Below are positions 38,076 to 51,857 of a DNA stretch of 64,000 nucleotides, in pieces (positions within the stretch are counted from its first letter, which is position 1; every line of letters begins with the position of its first letter). Source of the DNA: Piromyces finnis. Its lineage: Eukaryota; Neocallimastigomycota; Neocallimastigomycetes; Neocallimastigales; Neocallimastigaceae. The stretch spans positions 124,001-188,000 of the forward strand of contig MCFH01000006.1 of the NCBI GenBank assembly GCA_002104945.1, in the 5' to 3' direction. A model generated the notes under the pieces. The model saw nothing but the letters and a program-made list of their open reading frames with translations, was not told the origin of the DNA and did no database searches. The position numbers and the translations under genes are program-made.

Positions 38076-41000
38076 ATGAAAAATATCTATTTATTGTTTT
38101 TATTTTATAAATTATATTTTTTATTATTTGTTAAAGCAATATATATACCCTATGGTCGATTAGAATGTGATATTCTTAAAACAATATACCAAGTTGATAA
38201 TTACAATAATTTTTATAATAATTTTTTAAAGTGGAAAAAAGGTGAAGACAAAAGCAATGATGAAAACGATGTATATATTAATATTATAAATAAGTTATAT
38301 AAAGAATGTTTAGTTGAACGACCATTAAAAAATATTAAATATGAGAGAAATATAAAAGAAATTTTTGAAAAAGGTAATATATAACTGTAATATTAATTAA
38401 TTTTAAATAGGTGTAAAATAAAACACATAAAAATGCTTTTTAAAATGTATAAATAGCAAATATGTTAAAATGTATTTTATTTTTCTAAAAAATATAATCA
38501 TATTAATAATATATTATAATAATAAAATATTATTTATATATATTGATATTTAACATTCTTTTTTAAAACTATTCCAACGTATATTTGTATAATCCATTTA
38601 AATAAATATTCTTCTATATTATTACTTTTACAATTTGGTACTACCATTGATAATTTTGATATTGATTTATTCTTTTGGGATTAATGGAATTCATTTAATT
38701 GAATAATAATATATATCAAATGGAATAACTATATTAATAATTTTGAATTCTTATAAATGGGTTTTTATTAATAATAACTAATTTTCAATTTTCATTATAA
38801 TGAAATTTCATTTTCTATAAACTTTTTTTTTTTTCATATTATTATTGGTGGTGATGGTGAAACTAAATAAATGTTTAATGTATAAATATAATATATATGA
38901 AATTTAAAAAAGAGAAGGAATTGAGAGAAAAGGAACGGAATGAAAAATTGACAGTTAATTTATTATCAAAGTCAACTACATTTTATTCCAATAAAGAATT
39001 TAAAGAACAGCTTAATATTTTAAATATACCTTTTCATTACAATTTAAATCAAATTTTAAAATGGTATTTACCTGTTAGCTATATAGATTTTACATATGAA
39101 AAGGAGTCTAGTAATTATATTGGATTTTTAGATATTTTACAAGATTCTCTTATACTGAAAAAAGAAATAAAAGAAAATGTATTTATACGTCAATCTCTTT
39201 GTCTCAAAAAAACTTATGAACAAATTTACTTAATATATGATGAAAATGAACTTGCTCGTATGAATTCCCAAAAAATATTGGACTTAGAGGAAGAAGAACA
39301 TCGAAATAATAAAGATAATTCTCATTCTCAACTTCATCTTCGAAACAATTTTAATCGCTTTATCAGTAATAATAAAGACCAAGAATGGACCAACAAATTA
39401 TTTAAAATGGACGATGATAATATCATGAATTGGCCTACAAAATTTTACAATGAAATTATTAAAGTATTTAATTTTTCAGATAAAAATAAAGAGGAAAAAG
39501 AAAAAGAAAAATATAAAGAAAATGTGAATAAAGAACAGGATGAAATTCATTCAAATAAAAATCATTTAGAGGATTCGAAAATCACCAATAATAGCAGTAC
39601 TAATGATAATTCTGATAATTCTACAAATAGTATCATTAACAATAATAATAATAATGATAATAATAATAATGATAATAATAATGATAATAATAATAATAAT
39701 AATATCAATAATAATAATAATAGCAATAACAAGAAATTAAATGAATTTAATAAAGAATCCACATTAGAAAAATTAAAAGAAATGGAAGATTATGTTCATT
39801 ATCAAGAAAAATTTTCTGGTAATGCATGCAAAAATGAATACTATTATTTCAATAATGAGGAATATTTTAAAAGATTATTTGATCAAAAACTAACTTGTTC
39901 AATTCGTTTAGAAGATAAATTAAAGATTAAGTCAAATGAAAAGAACAAAATTAATATTAACAACAATAGTAATAGTAATAATAAAAGCAATTATAATAAT
40001 AATAAAAATATCAATGATAATAATAACAATAAGCATGTTATTAATGAAGTTGTGAAAGAAAGAATGCAAACAATAGAATTATTAGAAAAAATATATAGTC
40101 AAAAAAATGAAGAAGATGATATTATATCTACTACTACAATTGATTCATCATATCAAGAATCAGACAAGGAAGATAAAAGTAATTATAGTATTTCTTCTTC
40201 AGAAGGACCAATGGAGACGCCAAATGTTATAGATGATAAAAAAGGTAATGATGAAGATTTTATTTCATCACTAATGGAAGAAAAGGTAACCGCAACAACA
40301 ACTTTATTTGAGCAATCTGATGAAAAAAAGGATCATCAAGAAAAGGATATTAATGTAACACAAACTCCTAATAATCAAGATCATCAGAATAGCAATGAAG
40401 AAACTTCCTCATTTATTAAAGATAAAGAAAACATAAAATATGAAATACCTACAACAGAAAATGAAGACAAAGTAGAAAAAGAAAAAGATACCCAATTGGT
40501 AGATGAAGTAAATGAAGAAAAAGAAGAAATTACAACAGGTATAGATATTGATGATAAAAAAGAAAAAGAGACAATTGAAAATGAAAATCTTAATATTAAC
40601 GAAAGTGAAAAAGAATACTATGACAATAACGTAGAAAACAAAACAAATATTATTAATAATAAAAACGAAACAGAATCTGAAAAAATAAATACACAATCCA
40701 CATCTGGAGAAAATGAAAAAAATAGTAATAAAAGTAGTAACTCTAAATGTAAGTCAATATGTTGTTTTATCTTTATTTTTTTTTTTTAATTATTCTACTA
40801 TTTTGTTTATTTCTATAAATTTAATATATTTATAAAAATATTAAAAGCTATAAAATAAAATATACATATTTGTTAATATTAATTGTTCACATTAATATAT
40901 CAATAGATAAAAACAGATTCTTATCATACTTTTTACGAGATGGTCAAAGTAAAGTTAAAAAACCTAAGCCAATTCCCTCAATGGAAGATGATATTATTTA

Positions 41001-41406
41001 CTCTGTTAAAGATTTAAAATTAACAGGAAAGGAACATTTTAATTTTGCATCATTAGATTGTGCAGCAGCTGTTTTAAAATCAAATCCTGAATTAAAAATG
41101 GCTAATGCCATTTTAAATGAATCTAAGGATTCTTATTCCAATAATATATGTCAAGCAAAGGAGAAATTTGTCATTATAGAACTCTGTGAAGATATTCTTA
41201 TTGATCGTATCATCTTAGGTAATTTTGAATATTTTTCATCAATGTATAAAGATGTTAAGGTTTCAATTTCTTCTCGATATCCTCCAAAAGATGGTCATTG
41301 GAAACTGTTGGCATTTTTAAGGGCAACAAATTCAAGAGATATTCAAGTAAGTAAATGAATAAAAAAAAAAATTTTTTTTTATTAAAAGTTGATACTTTAT
41401 AATAAT

Positions 41407-41461
<55 letters not shown>

Positions 41462-42679
41462 TATATAATAAAATAATATGTTAGGTATTTAAAATTAAAA
41501 AGCCATTAAGTTATGTTAAATATGTACGATTTGACTTTTTATCTTATTATGGATACGAATATTTTTGCCCATTAAGTTTAATTAGAATTCATGGTCGTAC
41601 AATGATGGATGAATTTATTGAAGACGAAGGAAAATTAGAAGAAGAAGTTATTATTGAAACACCAACTTATCCATATTTACAGCCTGGTCATCCTTTCTTA
41701 ACACTTCCTTCATCATCTAATTCTCATGAATCTAGTCCATTTGAAGATGCATTCCCCTTCCTTAGTTCAGATTCTTTCTTGAGTGACACTTCCTCTAATA
41801 GTAAAGTTCAAACTAATAGCCGTGTTACTTCACATTCTAAATCTTCAACCTCCACCTCATCATCTTCTACCAAAGGAGATAATTCTGACAAAGGAAGTAC
41901 TAACATTAATCTTTTTTCCCTTTTTGTTAAACAGTATAACAATCAATTAATTACCAATAAAAATGATTATTCATATGAAACATCTCCAACTACTAGAGCA
42001 ACTCGTCAAACAAAAACAAATCCATCAACTACCACAACTCCAAATGACATAGAAGAAGAACTAACAAATGAATCCAATATAAATAATTCTAATGAAGAAG
42101 AAGATGATGATAAAGTAAATAATGATAATGAAAACCAACCTCCGTTACATGAAAGTGTATTTAAAACAATCATGAGACGTTTAACTGCACTGGAAAGAAA
42201 TACAACACTATCTTTCAAATATTTAGAAGAACAAGGGAAAATATTTAATCAATATATTCTTTATCTTAATAAAAAACAACAAACCTCTTTAAAACAACTC
42301 ATCAAAGACAACAATATGATGTACGATAATAATTTACATGCATTGGTAATAATCATTTCTATTTCTAATATATGATAGGATATAACAATTTTCTTCTCTT
42401 TATATATTTTTATTTATTTATTTATTTATTATTTTTGATAGAAAAATGAATTTGATAGCAATTGGAAAGAAATGTGGAATGAACTTCAAATTAATAAGCA
42501 AATTTATTATGATACCATTAAGCAAATTGCATTTAAAATCGAAAATATTGAGCAATCTGTAAGGACTATTTTTAAAAGTTTAATATATATTTACCTCATT
42601 ATTCTTTATTTATTAATTTTAATTTTGATGATATAATTTTCTATATCTGTATTTAAATTATAAATATGAATATCAAAAA

Positions 42680-42717
<38 letters not shown>

Positions 42718-44605
42718 TGATAATAGAATGTTTGCTTTACTTTTAATTATAATATTCAATAAGTTGATATGGATAATTATAAAAAAAATGTGGTCCTTAC
42801 TCTTTAGATTCAGTTCAAAATCAAAAAGAAGATATTCAAACACACGAATCAAGCAAAAAAACGACTATTATTATCTTGAATCAGAGTAAAAAAAATAAAA
42901 ATCATTTTTAGAAATTTTATTTTTAAATAGTTTTGATTTACAAGAAATAATAATTAGAATAAAATTGGTACTAATTTAATTATATATTTTTTACATATTT
43001 TCTTTTCCTAGTGATTCCTTTTCATCCTTAAATAACATAAATACATCAAATTATGAAGATTTTGTAAGAAGAAAAAGTCCACTATCAAATAATATTAAAT
43101 ATTCATCATCTAGTCCAAATACTCCGCCAGCTAAACTTAAAAGAAAAAAAATGCTTAGAAAAATTCCATCATATACAAATGCAGTTCATATGAATAGATA
43201 TGAACATATTAATAATCATATCTATGGACCTGGTACTAATTATGCTCAAAGTATAGGACATATTCAAAGTCGAGCAAGTAATAGTACTGGAAGTAGTCGC
43301 CGCAATTCAAGTGTTGAATTTTCTACCAATGATTTATTACGAAAATCACAACGTCTTCCTCCACAAACATCAACATTATTATCATCAGCATCATCTATTC
43401 TTCAAGCTAAAAAATTGCTTCATACCCTTTATCATCAAAAACCACCACTTTCACCAAACTCTAGCTATTCAAATAAAAAATTCGATAGTTTAATAGATAA
43501 TATAGATGGAGCTTCCAGTTCCAGCACCAACGGAACTAATATTAATAATAATTCTAACAACAACAATAATTCATTGTCAACAAATCCAAAATTAAAACAT
43601 CATTATTCATCACCTCGATCTACCTATCTAAGCATGCCTTCAAAAGATATTGAAAAAAATATGAAGAAAAAAGAAAAGGTAAAGGATAATAGTAGTGTAA
43701 GTAGTCAAAGTGATGATAATAATAATAATGGTGATGATGAAGACGATGAAGATGAAGATGACGTAAAAGAAATCGCAGGTACTATTAAAGAGTCTGAGCA
43801 TAAAAAAAATAAAGGAAATTATCATAGTCATACTTCTGCAGCATCTCACTGCCCCTTAGGCATTTCAACCCAACCAGATACCACCACTGATAACAACAAT
43901 AGTAACTCAGAAATTGAAGAAGTAAAGGAGAAGAAAGAATTAAAAGACGAAAAGGGTAATCATTCTATCACTTTATCTAAAATAAGCAATGAAAATATGC
44001 CAGTAATAACAACTACCAAAGTAAAAGGTATAAAATCAAATTCTCTTCCTATTAATTCATATATGCATTCATCAACACATCATGGTCAAAATTATAATCA
44101 CTCTGGAAATAGAGTTAAATTGACTTCCTCACCGATTTCTATGGCAACCGCCGCCACTACTGTTACAAGTACAGAGACTCCATCAACTTCAATGAAGAAC
44201 TCTCATCGCTCAGGTGTACGACTTCCTTCAATAAATACCAGTAAATTAGGATTACCATCGTCATCGTCAAAGTCACCAAATGCTAGCTCCATTATTAATA
44301 GTACACCAATAATAGATTATCCAGTATCCGCACCAATTGATACAAATCATCCAACCTCTACAATGGATTCAGTCAATACCCCTTCTTCAGCCCCACTCCA
44401 TCTTCATCATTATGACGATCTTTCCAATATCTATACTAACATGATTTTGTCTTCACTTTCGTCAACCTCAAAAGAAAGAAGTCGTATTCATCGTAATTAC
44501 AATTTTATTGGTAATAAGCATATATTAAGAAGAAAAAGGACAAATTTAGTAAGAAGCCCAGCCTCTTTCCCAAGTTTAAATATAAATCGAATGAACAATA
44601 AATAA
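38076..44605 (+). CDS. SUCO: SUN-domain membrane protein of the SUCO/Slp1 type
   Basis: Seven exons: 38076-38373, 38913-40748, 40907-41346, 41485-42345, 42442-42558, 42716-42885, 43012-44605. All phases close and give about 1771 residues. Relatives (yeast Slp1, plant and animal SUCO/osteopotentia) are ER or nuclear-envelope membrane proteins with a luminal SUN domain, involved in protein folding and stability. A signal peptide-like start (YLLFLFYKLYFLLFVKAIY) is followed by a long Asn/Asp/Glu-rich region. The SUN domain (about residues 715-890) has NFASLDCAAAVLKSNPE, KEKFVIIELCEDILIDRIIL, NFEYFSSMYKDVKVSIS and YYGYEYFCPLSLIRIHGRTM. A Ser/Thr-rich region, a coiled coil, one membrane segment (MFALLLIIIFNKLIWIII, near 1190-1207) and a long Ser/Asn-rich tail follow. 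Runs of AAT/GAT codons encode the Asn/Asp stretches. The first, 539-base intron is the least certain join, since exon 1 could belong to a separate small secreted protein. Confidence 0.85.
41406..41462. repeat. TTTA microsatellite in a SUCO intron
   Basis: About 14 tandem TTTA units lie in the intron between the two exons that encode the SUN domain. Confidence 0.9.
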
Positions 44606-45769
44606 GAATTTAATATATATATATTATATATATTATATACATATAATATTATTATAATATTATTATTACAAAAAATAAATAAAGAATAAATAAATTATAA
44701 AAATTCTTTTCATAATGAATAGTTTCTATTATTAATTTTTTTTTTTAACTTTTATTTTTAATAAAAAGGATAATAATAATAATAATAATAATAATAATAT
44801 ATTTTAAAGAATTAAAAAAATCTTAAATAATATTTAAATATCAAAATATCTTTATTATTTATTTTTATAGATAATTTCCTCCTTCCTTTTTACAAACTTT
44901 ATTTAAAATAAGAATAAATAAATAAAAAAATATCAAAATTAAATGTATATAGGCCTTTTTCTCTATACATATGATCTTAAATATGTAGATAGTAAGTGAT
45001 ATTTAAATATATAATTTATATTTAAAAAATATATATATATATATATATTCAGTAATCCGATTACTTATTTTTACAAAGTAATATAAATGTATATATATAA
45101 ATACACTTGATTAATTTTTTAATTAAAAAAAAAATAAACAATATAAAGCACATAAAGATACTAAAATGAAAATGAAAATATTTAAAAAACTACAAAAAAA
45201 ATCATAAAAACTAAACTAAATATATTATAATATTTAGTATGAATCTGAATCTGTTTTATATTAATATTGAATTCAAAATTTTGATAAATTGATAAATTTG
45301 TAAAATAAATATTTGTAATATTTTTTTTTTAGATTTATGTTATTTTAACTATTATTACTTCGGATTACCTAATAATAATATTAAATCAAAATAAATAAAT
45401 ATAAAATTCAATTATAATGAAATAATAAAAACTTTTAAATTCATTTTAATCTGCTTAAAATATATTGACTTTTCTATCTCATAAAAAAAAATTTAAAGAA
45501 ATTTTTTAAACTCTAATTGATATCATTTTTTTATAATTAAAAAATTGATCCATAAAATATTCTAAGATAATTCTATTTTTGTTAATTGAAAATTTTTAAT
45601 GATGGTTTATTGCAAAAAAAATATAAAAAAAAAAAAAATTATAACTTAAACCATAATAAAAAAATAAAGGATATCTCATAATGACTATAAAACAATATTA
45701 ATGTACATTATATAAATTTTAAAAAACTTTCACACTATTCTAATATTAGAGACTGTCTATCTTTATAAT

Positions 45770-45936
45770 ATTATTAATCTTTTTATTTAAAATGATTTAC
45801 ATTACACCCTGGCGAGATAAATATTATTATGATGATAGTAAATTAGAATTATTAATACCTACCTTAAATATAATAACCCAACCTATAGCAAACCTTTGTG
45901 AAGAAAATATATGAGTACTAACAATTATTGGGCCGA
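45770..45936 (-). repeat. SINE-like relic D (5' half, inverted)
   Basis: The reverse strand follows the first part of the complete element. Plus-strand pieces TATTATGATGATAGTAAATT, TATAATAACCCAACCTATAG and CTAACAATTATTGGGCCGA match the reverse complement of 57453-57610 in order. The end at 45936 coincides with the element's 5' end. The 3' half is not recognisable here. Confidence 0.7.
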
Positions 45937-45991
45937 ACCAAATAAATATAAATCAGGTATTTATTTATAGTTCTCTACAAAAATAATAATA

Positions 45992-46126
<135 letters not shown>

Positions 46127-46869
46127 ATAACAATAGTAATAGCATAATCTATATTTATTTATATAAATTTTAATTTTACATTATTTATTTTATAGTTTAA
46201 ATAAGTAAAAAGTGTTGATAAAATAATTTCAGTATTTATCTATTTTAAGGAATCCATAGTATAGAAGGATGATAAATTATATTCTAATAAGAAGAAGAAG
46301 AAGAGAGCTAATAGGGTTTATATCTTTAATATATTTATTCAAAAATCTGCAGGTAAATAAAAGTAATTTAAGTATATAATAAAATAATTAATTGCATTTT
46401 TAAACTATAAAACTCTTTTGAAATCTTTATTTTAAACATAAGACTAAATATATAAAAAAAGTAATTTAAGAAATTTTAATTTTAACGGAAAGCAACAAAT
46501 ATTTTTAATGTTTTTTCTAGAAAATAAAAAATCAAAATACAGAAAATTCTTTATTTTCTAAAAATACAGATATTTTTTTTAAAAAAAATATTGAAAAAGA
46601 AATAATATTTTTATATAAATAATAAGTTTAACAATGCATTTGATTTTGAAGAAGAAGTAACATTAGAAATTTTCCAATTTATTTGATTCTTAGATGATCA
46701 TTTATGCAATGTACCTTCAAGTATATATTAAAAAATTATCTTTTATTTTTTAAATATTCTTAATTCTATTCTTCACAACATTAATTCTGAGAAGCTCCAA
46801 AAGACAGATTAAAGGACATAGAAAATAATGAATAATATTGGCAATAATTAATTTTAATATACATATTTA

Positions 46870-47055
46870 CTCATCTCAATTCAAAGGAATGTAATTAAAA
46901 TATCGTTCAGTGATGAGTATATAGTGTATATGGTTTAAAGAACATCTAAGCTGAGGATACAATATAACAGACCACTTAGAAATAGAAATTAATCAATCAG
47001 CATTTCTCTTAAAAAAATCCACTATTAGAATTAAACTTCTATTCGTCTAATATAT
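46870..47055 (+). repeat. SINE-like relic C (3' half)
   Basis: Matches the complete element from AAAATATCGTTCAG through TAGTGTATATGGTTTAAAG, CTAAGCTGAGGATACAATAT and AACAGACC to ATCCACTATTAG, with many changes towards A/T. It reaches further upstream in the family sequence than relics A and B. Confidence 0.65.
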
Positions 47056-47472
47056 ATCTATAAATAAATGTGATGTATATATAATATAATCATATACTAA
47101 AAGTGTTGTTACATAATTTCTATGTAAGCAGAGATAGTTATCTTTTTGTTATTATTTTAGTATTGTTCACGTGATTTATTATAAACTAAACTTTAACCTT
47201 TTGTTAATATTTTTTTTTATTAAATTTATTATACTATTATAATTTATAATATTAAAATTTAATTAAAAAAATTTTTATACTCTATAACAATATTTAATAT
47301 AACTCATTAGTTTAGTTATATTATTCTTTAAAAAAGAAAACTGAAGAAAAGAGAAGAAATTTATATATAAAAAAAGTTATATTTATAAGGTATATATAAT
47401 AATCGTGCAATAATAATACTCTTTTTTTTTCTTTTCTTAATAATTTTTTTAAAAAAAAAAAAGTTATTAAAC

Positions 47473-48430
47473 ATGTCTGACAAATTCCAAACTCCAACTC
47501 AACTTCAAGAGAAGAAGGCTTTAGAAGAATTAAATTTACATTCCTTACCAACTCAAGTTGAACTCCAAAAAATGGTAAAAAAAAAAAAAAAATACTACTC
47601 TATAAAATAATATATCTATTTTAAATAAAATTATATAAGATAATTGATAATTATATTTTATTTTAATTATTAAATATACATTTCATTTATATATTATAAA
47701 CTCTAAATTCAAATTTTGAAATTTCTAATTACTTTTTTTTAAACATTTTTATACATATATTATACTTAAAAGATAGAAGAATTAGTTTCACAAATGGTAT
47801 ATATACCTTTATTTAATAATTAAATATATATATATAAGGAAATGAAAAGGAACTTTTTTTTAATATGTTATTATTTCTATAAATTTTAAAAATTTCAGGA
47901 AACTCAATTTGAAGATGTTGCTTCCCAAATTAACAAGAAAAGTAAAATATAAAGAAAAGATAATTAATAATTAAGTATATAAAAGATACATATATATATA
48001 TATAATATAATTAATTATTACTTTTTTTTTTTTTTTTTTTTTTTACTTCTATCAATATCAAAAATTCTTTTCCTCCTTAATTCAATAATTAATGATAAAA
48101 AATGAAATATAAATGAATAATTTCAATTTTATTATTACCAACATTTTTATTTATTTATTTATTTATTTATTTATTATTTGAATGTTTTTTTAATACTATA
48201 ATATTATAATATATTATATATTATATATATTATAACTGCATAATCGCTTTTATTTTACTATTATTCCTATTATTATTGTTAATAATACATATTTATATAT
48301 TATTAATATAAAAAAAAAAAAAAAAAAAAATGGGAATTAAAAAGTGGAGGATATGGATACTCGTATTACCGAATTAGAAAAAGGTATTGGTAATCTTTTA
48401 GACCAAGCTTCAACTGAAGTTGATCAGTAA
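47473..48430 (+). CDS. HSBP1: Heat shock factor-binding protein 1 homologue
   Basis: Four exons: 47473-47574, 47773-47796, 47899-47941, 48345-48430. Phases close and give 84 residues, the normal size for this family. HSBP1 is a small coiled-coil protein that forms trimers and binds the trimerisation domain of heat shock factor to damp the heat shock response; it is also linked to the WASH complex. The family core is clear across three exon junctions: EELVSQMETQFEDVASQINK, then EDMDTRITELEKGIGNLLDQ. The first 34 residues (MSDKFQTPTQLQEKK...) are not conserved. Exon 2 has only 24 bases. The last intron is 403 bases and contains a long T-run. Confidence 0.88.
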
Positions 48431-49109
48431 AATATAGTTTAGAATGATAAAAGAAATAAAGAAGAAGAAAAAGAGTTATAAACAACTTATTATAATGAGA
48501 CTTTTTTTTTTTACCAATTTATTATCATTAATCTTTATACCATAATTAAAATAATAATTAAAATAATAATAAATTGTTTTTCTATTTTAATAGTTTATAA
48601 TAGTGAAAATATTAAGTTTAATATTACTAACAGTATTAATACACAAAAAAAAGATAATGGTCATAAAAATAACATTATCATCTTCATTTTTCAACTATTA
48701 AAATATATTACAAATAATTATAATTATTATTTTCCTTGTAAATACTTTTTTTTAAAAAAAAAAATAAAATAAAAATAAAAAAAAAAAATATATACATTAC
48801 TTCTTCCTCTCATACAATAGAACTTGTTCTATATATTCTATATATTTGTAATGGGTTTTTAATTCAATAATTAAACGATATATTAAAATATAGTAATATA
48901 AATAATAAGAAGCATTCGCTTTATACATTAAAAATATAAAATTATGAATTAAAAAAAAGGAATAAATAAATAAAAAGTAAATCATAATGATAATAAAATA
49001 TAAACATTTATCTATTTTTAAAAAATTAGCATCAAAATTTTGTTTTATTTAATTTTGTTTTTTTTTTTGTTTTTTTTTGTTTTTTTGTTTTTTGTTTTTT
49101 TGCTTTTTT

Positions 49110-49155
<46 letters not shown>

Positions 49156-49319
49156 TTTTTGTTTTGCTTTGTTTCATTGCTTATTGCAATCGAAATATTA
49201 TTTATGTATATATAAAATATACTATATAACATAAAAAATGATTTTAGTTAAAAAAAAAAAATATCACATTATATAATTTTTTTTTCCTAAACATTATTTT
49301 CCTTTATTCTTTTACAAAT
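48431..49319. other. Convergent intergenic region with a long T-tract
   Basis: Lies between the 3' ends of HSBP1 (+) and the RhoGAP gene (-). It contains an uninterrupted run of about 42 T at 49111-49152 flanked by GTTTTTT-type units. A frame through this run would encode only poly-Phe or poly-Lys and is not a gene. Confidence 0.7.
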
Positions 49320-51857
49320 TTAATTAGTAATTAAAATACGAATAAAGGCTTGTTCATGCTTAGTATTTTCAAAAATGACTTGTGGATTATCACTTGGACA
49401 TCTCAAAAAGTTTGGAGCAAAAACCATTGCTAAATTTGCAACGGACATTTTTGTATACTCTTGATTTTCTTGTTTAGCAATAACTTTTAAGAAATCAATC
49501 ATATAAGATATTACACGTTTATTGATTTCTGGTAAAGTATCTATTAATTCCCATGCTGTTGTACCAATATTTTCATTACTTGCCTTTTTACCAATTTCCA
49601 TACAATTATCATAAGCATCAGCTGGAATTAATGGTTCTGCTAATTCTCTTAACCAAAGTTTTAAAAGAGAGGCTGGAACATTTGGATCAGAACAATTGTT
49701 TAAATTAAAGTTTCTTTTTTCAACTTGACATCTTAATTCTGAAATAGCATCAGCATCACCTGGTACTCTGAAAATACCTTCAGTCTGAGCACCATTTAAC
49801 TGTATGATAGAATCTATTAAAAATACCATAATAGCTGGTATTTCTAATTCTGGATTATCTTTCTTTTGTTGTTCCATAATATCCTCTAATGTTTCTCCAA
49901 AGAATGAGAAATTGAATGCAGCATTCATACGTTGCTCAATTTCCTTTAAAGAAAGAGTTTTACCTCTTGGTCCAACAATACAAGTTCTTGCTAATTTTCT
50001 ATAGCAATGTTGACTAAGAATTCTTATAATCTGAATTCTTTCATCTTCTGCTTCAGTATTATCATTACCATCTTTCTGATTTTTCTCATCATTATCATTG
50101 GTAGTAACACTTTTTTCATCTATAGAAAGATTTTTCAAACTCGCATTCTTATCTTGATGGACCTTTTCACCAGGAGTATCATTAATCAAATTATTTGCCC
50201 AACTTGAATAAATAAACTTTTCAATAAAAGACTTTAAGTAGTTTTCAAAATCACGAGAAGGAGGGAAAGCTACTACTAAAACAGACATTAACTTCCATCC
50301 CAACACAATATGACTAAAATTTGGATTCTTATTTAATTGCTTACAAACTTGACAATAAATTTCATCACGAATACCTGCATTATTAATACCTATCTCAACT
50401 AATTTTTGAACATCTACAAGATTACCATTGGAAGTTTTATCACTAAGAATATGTTGAATAAGAGAAAATGATCGTAACGCATCTTTATAATAATTACGAG
50501 ATGATTTCAATAGAGGTTTACGAAGTGATTGTTTTGACCAACTAAGTAAACTTTCTATAGGAATCTTTTTTCTAAATAAACCTCTACGATGTTCCATAAA
50601 GTTCTTTTTTGCATATTCATCAAAACCATAATTTTTTATATGATTAAGAATTTCAGCAGATAATCTCTTATAATGTTCAAATTTCATTGAAACTGGAAGA
50701 ATTTGTGAATGCCCTCCAGGGGTATTAATATTATTATTTGTTTGTGCTACATTATCTATTTATTATAAATATATATTAGCAAAAAAAAAATAATAATAAT
50801 AAATATATATAATAAAAGATTAATATTATGATAATTATAATTACAATAGTTAATATTAAAATTATAATAGTTTTATCAATTATTTAGGATTGATTTTTTC
50901 ACTCACCAATTGAATTTAAAACAGAATTATCAATAATAATTGAAAGATGTTGATTTCTTGAATTTTCTATAAATTCTAATTTGGTTTTATTAATTTCTCC
51001 TTTTTCCAAACTATCTTCATTCTTTATTTCGTACTATAGAGTTTATTATAAAAATATTTAAATAAGTCGTTGATAAATAGTTAATATTTATTTATTATTA
51101 TCTGACATTCTATCATTATTATATATTTACCTTTATCGAATTACGTTTTACATTTTTTAAAAATTTTTGTTGCTAAAAAAAATTATGCATAAAATTTATT
51201 AATTTTCTAATTACCAAGAATTTTATATAAATTTTTTAATTTTTAACCAATTAAAAATCAACTTTATGTTTTATAATTATTTTTTGTGTAAAAATAAAAA
51301 TTCTTTAAATCTTTATTTACCTGTAACTTTATTAATGAAATAATTTTAACTGATAGATATTAATTATAATATTGAGAAAGTGGAATAAATAATAAAATAT
51401 TAATTATCAACATTTTCTATATATCAATTTTTTTCAGTATTTTAATTATAATATTGTTATTACCCCCTTCTGGACGAATCCATTCTGTAAATTTTGTTTT
51501 GGTATTGTAATAATATGGCTACAGAAATAGTAAAAATATTTATTTGTTAATTAATATTTCTATTATTTTAAATTATCTATTTTATTCTTAATGGCAAATT
51601 ACCATTTCATGTTTTTCATCATAAAGTTCCCACCATTCAACATTATAATTTAAATTATCGCTATTTTATTTATAAATAAAAAAATTATTATTCATTAGCA
51701 AAATTATGAATAATAATGATGAATTTTCTTTAATATTTTAAAATATTTACAATGAAGTTCCTAAAGGTTTATCCCAAGTACATGAACCAGTCTTAATATT
51801 GGCATAAAATGGTTTGGAAGTTTTAGGATCAACCAACTCTATCCATTCATTACTCAT
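49320..51857 (-). CDS. ARHGAP39: WW-WW-MyTH4-RhoGAP protein (ARHGAP39/Vilse type)
   Basis: Seven exons, in gene order: 51751-51857, 51603-51660, 51464-51518, 51321-51349, 51131-51172, 50907-51033, 49320-50755. Phases close and give about 617 residues. The domain order is that of ARHGAP39/Vilse, a GTPase-activating protein for Rac/Cdc42. WW domain 1 is at about residues 5-34 (EWIELVDPKTSKPFYANIKT, then CTWDKPLG). A second WW-like domain follows at about 44-75 (VEWWELYDEKHEM, then YYYNTKTKFTEWIRPEG). The MyTH4 domain runs from about 200 to 400 (IPIESLLSWSKQSLRKPLL, GIRDEIYCQVCKQLNKNP), with an Asn/Asp-rich insert. The C-terminal RhoGAP domain has its arginine finger in TEGIFRVPGDA near residue 468, followed by LLKLWLRELAEPLIP and NLAMVFAPNFLRC, so it should be catalytically active. 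Exons 4 and 5 are very short (29 and 42 bases). Confidence 0.9.

Noticed and set aside
38897-38912. ATG at 38897 as start of a separate gene
   Set aside because: The segment before 38913 is better explained as the end of an intron, since the acceptor at 38911-38912 restores the phase with the signal-peptide exon.
48797-48985. Open frame of 62 residues behind HSBP1
   Set aside because: Tyr/Ile/Phe-rich as expected by chance, and it lies in a convergent 3' region.
49040-49234. Open frame of poly-Phe (or poly-Lys on the other strand)
   Set aside because: It is only the translation of a 42-base T-run and its surroundings; low complexity and no splice or family support.
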